DNA from: an uncultured Dysosmobacter sp.
GTDB taxonomy: Bacteria > Bacillota > Clostridia > Oscillospirales > Oscillospiraceae
Length of the DNA stretch: 64,000 nucleotides
Direction of reading: 5' to 3'
Assembly: GCA_934590165.1 (NCBI GenBank)
Contig: CAKTOO010000007.1
Location: 1 to 64,000, forward strand
Below the pieces are notes generated by a model that ran no database searches, was not told where the DNA came from, and worked only from the letters and a program-made list of their open reading frames with translations. Within the stretch, counting starts at the first letter, position 1, and every line of letters starts with the position of its first letter. Shown piece by piece: positions 8,812 to 15,552 of this stretch. The position numbers were made by a program, and so were the translations under genes.

Positions 8812-9642
8812 TTGTCACTTTTGTCATCTGTAATTTTGGGTTTGATCCAAGGCGTCGCGGAATTCCTGCCCATCTCCAGCTCCGGCCACCTGGCTATCGC
8901 CGAGCATCTGCTGGGCATGACCGGCATGGAGGTTCCTGAGTTTTTTGATGTGCTGCTGCATTTGGGCACCCTGGCGGCGGTGTTCGCGGCCTACTGGACG
9001 GATATCCGGGACATGGTCCTGGAGCTTTTCGCGGGAGTAGGCGACCTGGTACATCACTCCACACCCAATCCCGTTCCCCCCGCCCGGCGGCTTATCCTGC
9101 TCATCCTCGTGGGCACGCTGCCCCTGTTTTTGGTGCTGCCGGTGCAAGACCTGGTGGAGGGGCTGGCGGACAATATGTCCTTTGTGGCCGGCGCCCTGCT
9201 GGTCACCGGCTGCCTGCTGTTTGCCAGCGACCGGGTGAAAAAGGGCCGCAAGACGGAAAAGACCGCCACTATGCTGGATGTACTGCTGGTGGGCGTGGCC
9301 CAGGCCATCGCCACCTGCCCTGGCATCTCCCGCTCCGGTACCACCATTACCGCCGGGTGCTTTGTGGGCTTTGACCGGAAATTCGCTGTCCGCTATTCGT
9401 TCCTGCTGTCCATTCCCGCGATCCTGGGCGCTAATGTTTTGAGCCTGAAGGACGCGCTGGGCACCGTGGTCTGGGCAGAGGTGCCGGTGTATCTGGTGGG
9501 TGTGGCGGTGGCCGCCCTGGTGGGCTACGCCTGCATCCGACTGCTGAAAATGATTGCCGATAAAGGCAAGTTTGGCTTTTTTGCCTATTACTGTTGGATC
9601 GTAGGCGCCCTGACGCTGGTTTTGACCATCGTGCAGGGGTAA
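8812..9642 (+). CDS. uppP: Undecaprenyl-diphosphate phosphatase
   Basis: A 276-residue membrane protein of the BacA/UppP family, which dephosphorylates undecaprenyl diphosphate to recycle the lipid carrier for cell wall and polysaccharide synthesis. Both catalytic motifs are present: the GLIQGVAEFLPISSSGHL segment at the N terminus and CPGISRSGTTITAG in the middle. About eight hydrophobic segments are visible. I chose TTG 8812 because AGGAAGG lies 8 nt upstream and the protein then starts where UppP proteins normally start; the open frame extends to 8674 but that region holds the promoter. Confidence 0.93.
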   Translation: MSLLSSVILGLIQGVAEFLPISSSGHLAIAEHLLGMTGMEVPEFFDVLLHLGTLAAVFAAYWTDIRDMVLELFAGVGDLVHHSTPNPVPPARRLILLILVGTLPLFLVLPVQDLVEGLADNMSFVAGALLVTGCLLFASDRVKKGRKTEKTATMLDVLLVGVAQAIATCPGISRSGTTITAGCFVGFDRKFAVRYSFLLSIPAILGANVLSLKDALGTVVWAEVPVYLVGVAVAALVGYACIRLLKMIADKGKFGFFAYYCWIVGALTLVLTIVQG

Positions 9643-9699
9643 GAAAATTTGCCCCGACCATACATATGATGACCTGTGAATATCCAAGGAGGTGCGGGC

Positions 9700-12294
9700 G
9701 TGGCTGCTGCGACACAAAAGAAATCAACAAGCACAACGAAAAAAGGCTCTGCTTCGGCGAAGGGCGGCTCCGGCCGCGCAAAGAAGCCTTCTGAGCCGCA
9801 AAAGCGCCCCATCCGCCGGGAGGTGTGGGGCGTTGTCCTGCTGGTGCTGTCCCTGTGCGTGGGCGTCAGCTATTTCAATATCCCGGCCATTTTCATCGAC
9901 TGGTTTGCCCTGCTGCTGAAGGGCCTGTTCGGCTATGGCTACTGGCTGGCCTGCCCGGCGCTTTTGCTGGCGTCCCTCATCCTGCTGTTCCACCATGGCC
10001 GTCCCGTGCAGCTGCGGGTCATCTGCGCGCTGCTGATCCCCGTGCTGCTGGGTGCCCTTGGCCACATGGTGCTGTGCAATGTGGAATTTCCCTCCTCCGC
10101 TGGTGCTTTGAAGCAGTTCTGGCTCACCGGCACGGCACTTCAGTCCGGCGGCGCCATCTCCGGCGCTGTGGCGGAGGGGTCCGTCAAGGTGTTTTCCAAG
10201 GTGGCCTCCATCATCGTGTTCACCGCCCTGCTGGTGATCGCGGTGATGGTGTCCCTGCGGCTGACCGCCGGCGCCCTTATTGAAAAGCACCGCAACCGCC
10301 CCATGTACGAGGAGGAGCCGGAACCGGAGAAACCCCATGTCCGGGTGGTGCCCCTGGAGCCGGTCCGCCGTCCCTCGGCGGAGCCCCGGCCAAAGCCTCA
10401 GATCGACTTCCCGCTGGATGATGGCCCGGCTCTGCCGCCTGCCAAGGAGAAAGAGCCCGGCATCTTCACCAGCTTCTTCCGCCATAAGTCCACCCAACAG
10501 AAGACCCCGGACCAGGTGCTCTCGGAGCACACGGAGAAGACAACGCCGGAGCGGAAAAAGACCCCGGCCATTCCCAAGGCGGAGGACGAGCCGAAAGCCT
10601 TTGAGGTTCCCGCGGCGCCCAAGACGGCGCCGGAGCCCATCCAGGCGGAGCCCCAGGCGCCCCAGCCCCCGGCGGAGAGCGCCCCGTCCTCCCGGAAGGA
10701 AAAATCCAATACCGCCCGGGAGGTGGCGGCGCAGACTGCCGCCGTCACGGCGGAGATCGAGCAGAAGCTCTCCTCGGAGGAGAATGCCTACCAGTTCCCG
10801 CCCGTTACCCTGCTGCGGGCCAGCCGGGGAGAGAACTATACGGAGACCGGCGCCGAGCTGCGGAACAATTCCCGCCGCCTGGCGGAGACCCTTACCAGCT
10901 TCGGTGTGGATGCCACCCCCGGCGATGTGGTCCACGGCCCCTCCGTCACCCGCTACGAATTTATCCTGGACCAGGGCGTGAAGCTCTCCAAGATCACCAA
11001 CCTGGCGGACGATATCGCCCTGGCGTTGGGTGCCACCGGCGTGCGCATCGCCCCCATCCCCGACAAGATCTCCGTGGTGGGCATCGAGGTGCCCAACAAG
11101 CAGGTGACCCCGGTGCTCATCCGGGATGTCATTGAATCCCGCACCTTTACGGAACACAAGTCCAAGGTGGCCTTTGCCCTGGGCAAGGACATCGGCGGCC
11201 AGTGCATTGTGGGCGACATCGAAAAGCTGCCTCACGTTCTCATTGCCGGTACCACTGGCTCCGGTAAGTCCGTGTGCACCAACTCCCTTATCATTTCTCT
11301 GCTGTATAAGTCCACCCCCGATGAGGTCCGCTTCATCATGGTGGACCCCAAAATGGTGGAGCTGGCTCCCTATAACGGCATCCCCCACCTGCTCATCCCG
11401 GTGGTGACGGACCCGAAAAAGGCCGCCGGCGCCCTCCAGTGGGCGGTGTTCGAGATGATGAAGCGGTACAAGACCTTCTCCGAGCACGGCGTGAAGAAGC
11501 TGGAGGAATTCAACCGCCTGGCCAAGGCCAGCGAGGACCTGGAGCCTCTGCCCAGTGTGGTGGTGGTCATCGACGAGCTGGCTGACCTGATGCTGGTGGC
11601 GGCGAAAGAGGTGGAGGAATCCATCTGCCGGGTGGCCCAGATGGGCCGTGCCGCCGGCGTCCACCTGGTTATCGCCACCCAGCGGCCCTCCGCCGACGTC
11701 ATCACCGGATTGATGAAAGCCAATATCCCCAGCCGCATTGCCTTCGCCGTGGCATCCTCTCTGGAGTCCCGCATCATTCTGGACAACACCGGCGCGGAAA
11801 AGCTGGTGGGCAAGGGCGACATGCTGTATGCTCCCTTGGGAGCCGGCAAGCCCACCCGCGTCCAGGGCTGCTTCATCTCCCCGGAGGAGATCGAGCAGGT
11901 GGTGGAATTTGTGAAGCAGTCCGGCGAGGTCCACTATTCCGACGAGGTCATGGCTAAGATCGAGGAGTCCCTCCAGGAGAAGGAAAAGGGCGGCGCCAAG
12001 GGCGCTGCCGCGGAGCCCTCTGCCGACGACGAGGGCGACGAACTGCTGCCCGCCGCCGTGGATGTGGTGCTGGAAACGGGACAGGCTTCCGTGTCCATGC
12101 TTCAGCGGCGGCTGAAGCTGGGCTATTCCCGGGCCGCCCGCCTGGTGGACCAGATGGAGGAGCGGGGCATCGTGGGTCCTTTCGAGGGCTCCAAGCCCCG
12201 GCAGCTGCTCATCACCCGCGCCCAGTGGCAGGAGATGCAGATGGGCGGCACCGCCCCTGATGAAAACCAACCTGTTTCGCCTGAGAAACCATGA
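9700..12294 (+). CDS. FtsK/SpoIIIE DNA translocase
   Basis: 864 residues. It pumps chromosomal DNA through the septum during division or sporulation. A short basic N terminus is followed by four to five membrane helices (about residues 45-200), a proline-rich acidic linker, and a motor domain. Walker A is GTTGSGKS at 517-524, and VVVVIDELADLM is the Walker B region. A C-terminal gamma winged-helix domain (ASVSMLQRRLKLGYSRAARLVDQME) recognises polarity sequences on DNA. GTG 9700 follows AAGGAGG by 7 nt; an in-frame GTG at 9676 lies upstream of that site. Whether it acts as FtsK or SpoIIIE cannot be decided here. Confidence 0.95.
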   Translation: MAAATQKKSTSTTKKGSASAKGGSGRAKKPSEPQKRPIRREVWGVVLLVLSLCVGVSYFNIPAIFIDWFALLLKGLFGYGYWLACPALLLASLILLFHHGRPVQLRVICALLIPVLLGALGHMVLCNVEFPSSAGALKQFWLTGTALQSGGAISGAVAEGSVKVFSKVASIIVFTALLVIAVMVSLRLTAGALIEKHRNRPMYEEEPEPEKPHVRVVPLEPVRRPSAEPRPKPQIDFPLDDGPALPPAKEKEPGIFTSFFRHKSTQQKTPDQVLSEHTEKTTPERKKTPAIPKAEDEPKAFEVPAAPKTAPEPIQAEPQAPQPPAESAPSSRKEKSNTAREVAAQTAAVTAEIEQKLSSEENAYQFPPVTLLRASRGENYTETGAELRNNSRRLAETLTSFGVDATPGDVVHGPSVTRYEFILDQGVKLSKITNLADDIALALGATGVRIAPIPDKISVVGIEVPNKQVTPVLIRDVIESRTFTEHKSKVAFALGKDIGGQCIVGDIEKLPHVLIAGTTGSGKSVCTNSLIISLLYKSTPDEVRFIMVDPKMVELAPYNGIPHLLIPVVTDPKKAAGALQWAVFEMMKRYKTFSEHGVKKLEEFNRLAKASEDLEPLPSVVVVIDELADLMLVAAKEVEESICRVAQMGRAAGVHLVIATQRPSADVITGLMKANIPSRIAFAVASSLESRIILDNTGAEKLVGKGDMLYAPLGAGKPTRVQGCFISPEEIEQVVEFVKQSGEVHYSDEVMAKIEESLQEKEKGGAKGAAAEPSADDEGDELLPAAVDVVLETGQASVSMLQRRLKLGYSRAARLVDQMEERGIVGPFEGSKPRQLLITRAQWQEMQMGGTAPDENQPVSPEKP

Positions 12295-12312
12295 AACTTT
12301 GTAATACCGGGC

Positions 12313-12340
12313 TTGACAAATCCTTTTGAAGACGTATAAT
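12313..12340 (+). promoter_or_regulatory. Strong promoter of the T-box leader
   Basis: Consensus TTGACA at 12313-12318 and TATAAT at 12335-12340, 16-bp spacer. The transcript would begin near 12347 and run through the T-box RNA. Confidence 0.85.
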
Positions 12341-12345
12341 GGGTA

Positions 12346-12580
12346 AACAGTGAACGCGATGACAAAGCCAGCCTCGTGAAACCGGTTTTCAGCGAGAGGG
12401 ATTTGGTGCAAGCCCTCAGCCCACGCCGCGAGGCAAGCCACTTTGGAGCAGTCCGCGATGAGCGGAACGGTTCATCCCCGTTACAGGATGACATGAGATG
12501 CCGCCCTTTGGGAGGCAGATCAGGGTGGTACCGTGGAAAGATCCTTTTCGCCCCTGACGCAAGTCAGGGGCGTTTTTATT
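12346..12580 (+). ncRNA. T-box riboswitch leader
   Basis: This fills most of the 367-bp gap before the aminotransferase gene. The T-box sequence AGGGTGGTACCGTGG at about 12523-12537 is nearly consensus. Upstream is a stem I region with an AG-bulge-like CAGCGAGAGGG and a GGTGCAA loop, and a stem III with TGCC/GGCA near 12499-12520. The UGGU bulge would pair with a tRNA ending ACCA, so the discriminator base should be A. A terminator closes the element. I could not assign the specifier codon with confidence. A T-box normally switches the downstream gene on when the cognate tRNA is uncharged. Confidence 0.92.
12549..12577 (+). terminator. T-box terminator
   Basis: CGCCCCTGAC and GTCAGGGGCG form a 10-bp stem around GCAA, followed by TTTTT. 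The alternative antiterminator would use the T-box sequence just upstream. Confidence 0.9.
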
Positions 12581-12661
12581 CCATCCGGTGCCGGCGGCTT
12601 TGCCGCTGCCAAGGCGCCAAGTACATCGTGACATCATTGAGACAGATGGAGGCATACAGTT

Positions 12662-13861
12662 ATGAAGTTTTCCAGTAAGATCCAGCGGTGTGAGCTCTCT
12701 CCCGTGCGGAAGTTCTATCCTTATGAAATGGCAGCGGTAGAAAAGGGCCTGAAGGTCCGCCACCTGAATATCGGCCAGCCGGATATCGAGACCCCCAGAG
12801 TGTTCTTTGAGGCCATCAGCCGCTTCAGCGACAGTGTTCTGGAATACGCCCCCGCTCCCGGCGTGTCGGATTTCCTGGAGGCCACGCAAAAGTACTACGA
12901 GAGCCTGGGCTTCCTTATCACCCAGGATGACATCCTGGCTACATACGGCGGCAGCGAGGCGCTGCAGATCGTCATGTCCTGCATTCTGGACGAGGGGGAC
13001 GAGGTTTTGGTGCCGGAGCCCTTCTATCCCAATTACACCACTTTCATCAACATCACCGGCGGCAAGATCCGCCCCATCAAAACCAAGGCCGAGGAGGGCT
13101 ACCGCTTCGCCACCCGTGAGCAGATCGAGCCCCTTATCAACGAGCACACCCGTGCCATCCTCATGACCAACCCCGGCAACCCCACCGGCGTGGTGCTGAC
13201 CCGGGAGGAGATGCGGCTCATGGCGGATATCGCCAAGGAGCATGACCTGTTCCTCATCAGCGACGAGGTGTACCGGGAGATCGTCTACACCGGCGAGAAG
13301 ATCAGCTCCATGCTGGAGATGGAGGATGCCGCCGAGAACGTGGTGGTCATTGACTCCGTGTCCAAGCGCTTCTCCGCCACCGGCGCCCGGGTGGGCGCCG
13401 TCATCTCCCGGAACCACCAGCTGATGAACGAGGCCATGAAGCTCTGCCAGGGCCGTTTGTGCACCGCCACGCTGGACCAGGTGGGCGCCGCCGCCATGTA
13501 CAACGAGCTGCCCGCCTCCTACTATACCGAGGTGCGGGAGGAGTACCGCCGCCGCCGCGATGCCATGGTAGCCGCCCTGTCCAAGATCCCCGGCGTGGAA
13601 TTCCGCTGCCCCGAGGGTGCTTTCTACCTGATGGTGACGCTGCCGGTGGATGACACGGAAAAGCTCCAGTACTTTCTGCTGGAGGAGTTCCAGGACAACG
13701 GCGAGACCGTCATGGTCACCCCCGCCGACGGCTTCTTCACGGACCCCGAGCTGGGCCGCAACAAGGTGCGCATCGCCTATGTCACCAATCCCGAGGATGT
13801 GACCCGGGCCATTGAACTGCTGGGTCTGGGCATCCAGGCCTACAATGCCAAAAAAGGCTGA
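12662..13861 (+). CDS. Class I/II PLP-dependent aminotransferase
   Basis: 399 residues of the aspartate/aromatic aminotransferase fold type I. The PLP lysine is Lys235 in VIDSVSKRFSATGARVG. MTNPGNPTGVVL and LISDEVYREIVY are the other family landmarks. It likely moves an amino group between an amino acid and 2-oxoglutarate. The T-box leader implies control by the level of one charged tRNA, so the enzyme probably serves synthesis of that amino acid; an aromatic or branched amino acid is plausible because the T-box expects discriminator base A. Substrate cannot be read from sequence. A Dabb protein gene follows after 3 bp. Confidence 0.9.
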   Translation: MKFSSKIQRCELSPVRKFYPYEMAAVEKGLKVRHLNIGQPDIETPRVFFEAISRFSDSVLEYAPAPGVSDFLEATQKYYESLGFLITQDDILATYGGSEALQIVMSCILDEGDEVLVPEPFYPNYTTFINITGGKIRPIKTKAEEGYRFATREQIEPLINEHTRAILMTNPGNPTGVVLTREEMRLMADIAKEHDLFLISDEVYREIVYTGEKISSMLEMEDAAENVVVIDSVSKRFSATGARVGAVISRNHQLMNEAMKLCQGRLCTATLDQVGAAAMYNELPASYYTEVREEYRRRRDAMVAALSKIPGVEFRCPEGAFYLMVTLPVDDTEKLQYFLLEEFQDNGETVMVTPADGFFTDPELGRNKVRIAYVTNPEDVTRAIELLGLGIQAYNAKKG

Positions 13862-13864
13862 GCC

Positions 13865-14146
13865 ATGATCCGCCATATCGTCATGTGGAAGTTCCGCCCC
13901 GGCACGGAGGCGGAGCAGGCAACATTTCTGGAGAATCTGCGGAGCCTTCAGGGGGTCATCCCCCAGCTGAAGCGCAGCGAGGTGGCCGTGAACGTGGGCC
14001 AGGGAAATTACGACGCCGTGCTGGTCAGCGAGTTCGAGAGCCTGGAGGCGTTGGACGCCTATAAAAACGACCCCCGGCACAAGGCGGTGTCCGCCCTGTG
14101 CAAGTCCATTCGCACCGACCGGGTGGCGGTGGATTACGAATTTTGA
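13865..14146 (+). CDS. Dabb family stress-responsive protein
   Basis: 93 residues forming a single dimeric alpha-beta barrel domain. Family features are the opening MIRHIVMWKFRPGTEAE, the VAVNVGQGNYDAVLVSEFESLEALDAYKNDPRHKAV core and the C-terminal beta strand. Members are small cytoplasmic proteins with no agreed function; some bind small ligands. The start lies 3 bp after the aminotransferase stop, so it is in the same transcript and under the same T-box. Confidence 0.85.
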   Translation: MIRHIVMWKFRPGTEAEQATFLENLRSLQGVIPQLKRSEVAVNVGQGNYDAVLVSEFESLEALDAYKNDPRHKAVSALCKSIRTDRVAVDYEF

Positions 14147-14155
14147 GGGCTTGAG

Positions 14156-14194
14156 AAAAAGACGGGAGAGGCAATATGCCTCTCCCGTCTTTTT
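14156..14194. terminator. Bidirectional terminator
   Basis: A 12-bp stem GACGGGAGAGGC/GCCTCTCCCGTC with AAAAA before and TTTTT after. It serves both the plus-strand aminotransferase operon and the convergent minus-strand alkyltransferase gene. Confidence 0.92.
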
Positions 14195-14196
14195 CA

Positions 14197-14505
14197 CTAT
14201 GGGTTCCATTGGCACCGTTCCAGATCCACCCGCCCCTCCGGCGTGAACACCACGCCCTCCATCTCCAGCAGCACCCGCTGGGTGCCGGGGGCGAAGGTGT
14301 CAAAGCAGGCTTTGGTGCCGCCGAAGCGGTCCACCACCCGGTGGCAGGGGACCGTTGGGTCGGTGCAGCCCGCCATGGCGTAGCCCACGGTCCGGGCGCA
14401 CCGGGGCATTCCTGCCAGTCGGGCTATCTGGCCGTAGGTGGCCACCTTCCCGGCGGGGATGCGCCGGACGATGCGGTAAAACGCCGCAAATACAGCTCCG
14501 CTCAT
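14197..14505 (-). CDS. Short MGMT-family methylated-DNA cysteine methyltransferase
   Basis: 102 residues matching only the DNA-binding/active-site domain of O6-alkylguanine-DNA alkyltransferase. The active-site motif is intact, with Cys54 in TVPCHRVV, and IPAGKVATYGQIA is the helix-turn-helix region. Proteins of this short form (COG3695) lack the N-terminal domain of Ogt/Ada. Alkyltransferase-like proteins have Trp in place of this Cys; here Cys is kept, so repair activity is possible. GAGGAGG precedes the start. It follows the Smr-domain gene by 12 bp on the same strand. Confidence 0.85.
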   Translation of the reverse strand: MSGAVFAAFYRIVRRIPAGKVATYGQIARLAGMPRCARTVGYAMAGCTDPTVPCHRVVDRFGGTKACFDTFAPGTQRVLLEMEGVVFTPEGRVDLERCQWNP

Positions 14506-14517
14506 ATCTGCGCCTCC

Positions 14518-14763
14518 TCAATATTCCCGCAGCACCAGCTCCGTGGTGCCGCCGTCGGGAGAGAGCAGGAGCCGCTTCACCTTGGGGTGGCGGCTGTACT
14601 CTGCCTGAAGAAAGTCCCGCAGCTCCGTACCGCCGTGGCAGCCGTGAATGAGCCGCAGGCGGTAGGTCCCGCCGCCGGCCCGCCGCAGCAGGGCGTCCAC
14701 CGTGACCTTGGCCTGGTATTTGGTTTTGCCGTGGAGATCGGCTGTGACGGTTCCGGGACCCAT
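14518..14763 (-). CDS. Small Smr-domain protein
   Basis: 81 residues consisting of one Smr domain, a fold that nicks or binds branched nucleic acids in MutS2 and SMR proteins. DLHGKTKYQAKVTVDALL and the LRLIHGCHGGTELRDFL region carry the two conserved motifs. Start ATG 14763 has GAGGTG 6 nt upstream; an open frame continues further up but covers the promoter. It is the first gene of a two-gene minus-strand operon with a DNA repair-type methyltransferase, which hints at a shared role in DNA maintenance. Confidence 0.75.
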   Translation of the reverse strand: MGPGTVTADLHGKTKYQAKVTVDALLRRAGGGTYRLRLIHGCHGGTELRDFLQAEYSRHPKVKRLLLSPDGGTTELVLREY

Positions 14764-14781
14764 GAAATCACCTCGCCGATA

Positions 14782-14810
14782 TTGTATCACGGCGGGGAGT
14801 GTGGTACAAT
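14782..14810. promoter_or_regulatory. Overlapping divergent promoters
   Basis: On the plus strand TTGTAT (14782-14787) and TACAAT (14805-14810), 17-bp spacer, fit a promoter for the YjbQ gene. On the minus strand the same two blocks read TTGTAC and ATACAAT, giving a promoter for the Smr gene. Each hexamer is the -35 of one promoter and the -10 of the other. Confidence 0.6.
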
Positions 14811-14866
14811 GCAAAAAAACAAAACCGCGGCTGAGCGGTGGTAATTGACAGCGGGAGGATACCAGC

Positions 14867-15319
14867 ATGGCAGTATATACGGAGACCAGGACCTACCACA
14901 CCAAGGCCCACATGGGCATGATCGACGTGACGGAGGATTTCCAGCACGCGGTGACGGAGGCCTGCAAGAAGTTTCATATCACCGCCGGCACCGTCACCGG
15001 CTTCACCACCGGCGGCGTGGCGGGCCTGACCACCCTGGAATTTGAGCCGGGCATGGTGAACCACGACCTGAAGGCCGCGTTGGATGTGTTCTCCCCCTAC
15101 CTGGATGAGCAGGGCCGGGTGGTGCCCTACTGGCACCATGAGACCTGGCACGATGACAACGGCTCCTCCCATATCAAGGCGGCGCTGCTGTCCCCCTTCA
15201 TCACGGTGCCCTTTGTGGAGGGCCGCATCACCGTGGGGCCCTGGCAGAACCTGACCTTGGTGGAGTGTGACACCCGCAACCGGGTGCGGGACATCGTGTT
15301 CCAGGTAATGGGCGAGTGA
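14867..15319 (+). CDS. YjbQ/UPF0047 family protein
   Basis: 150 residues of the YjbQ family. Conserved features are GTVTGFTTGGVAGLTTLEFEPG, the acidic-histidine stretch WHHETWHDDNGSSHIKAALLSPFITVPF and GPWQNLTLVECD. Family members have been reported to have low thiamin-phosphate synthase activity, but their physiological role is uncertain; the conserved histidines suggest a metal or phosphate site. It has its own promoter 57 bp upstream and GGGAGG before the start. It stands alone between a divergent repair operon and the manganese switch. Confidence 0.85.
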   Translation: MAVYTETRTYHTKAHMGMIDVTEDFQHAVTEACKKFHITAGTVTGFTTGGVAGLTTLEFEPGMVNHDLKAALDVFSPYLDEQGRVVPYWHHETWHDDNGSSHIKAALLSPFITVPFVEGRITVGPWQNLTLVECDTRNRVRDIVFQVMGE

Positions 15320-15360
15320 GGACGGCGGGAAGATTCACAGATTCTTAACAGGCCCGGCCC

Positions 15361-15389
15361 TTGACTTTTTCCGCTCCGGCGCATAGAAT
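15361..15389 (+). promoter_or_regulatory. Promoter of the yybP-ykoY leader
   Basis: TTGACT at 15361-15366 and TAGAAT at 15384-15389 with a 17-bp spacer. Transcription would start near 15396, just before the riboswitch. Confidence 0.65.
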
Positions 15390-15395
15390 ACCCCA

Positions 15396-15526
15396 CATGA
15401 AAAGGGAGTAGCTGGCACAAAATTGTGTATCCGCAGGCGTCAGTACGGGCTTGGCCCCGCTTCGGATTGAAATGGCGAGACTTTTGCACCATGCGTATGG
15501 CATGGGCGCAAAGGCCTCGCCTTTTT
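15396..15526 (+). ncRNA. yybP-ykoY manganese riboswitch
   Basis: The conserved blocks of this class appear in order: GGGAGTAGC at about 15404, GTCAGTACGGGC at 15439-15450, GGCCCCGCTTCGG, and AATGGCGAGAC at about 15470-15480. The 3' part GGCGAGACTTTTGC pairs with GCAAAGGCCTCGCC and is followed by TTTTT, forming the terminator. The class senses Mn2+ and usually turns on manganese exporters when the metal is high. Confidence 0.9.
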
Positions 15527-15552
15527 GCGTCCTGCCAGGAAAGGAAGAAGCG

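Noticed and set aside
12346..12500. Assigning the T-box specifier codon by eye
   Set aside because: Several triplets in the stem I 3' strand could fit; choosing one would be a guess.
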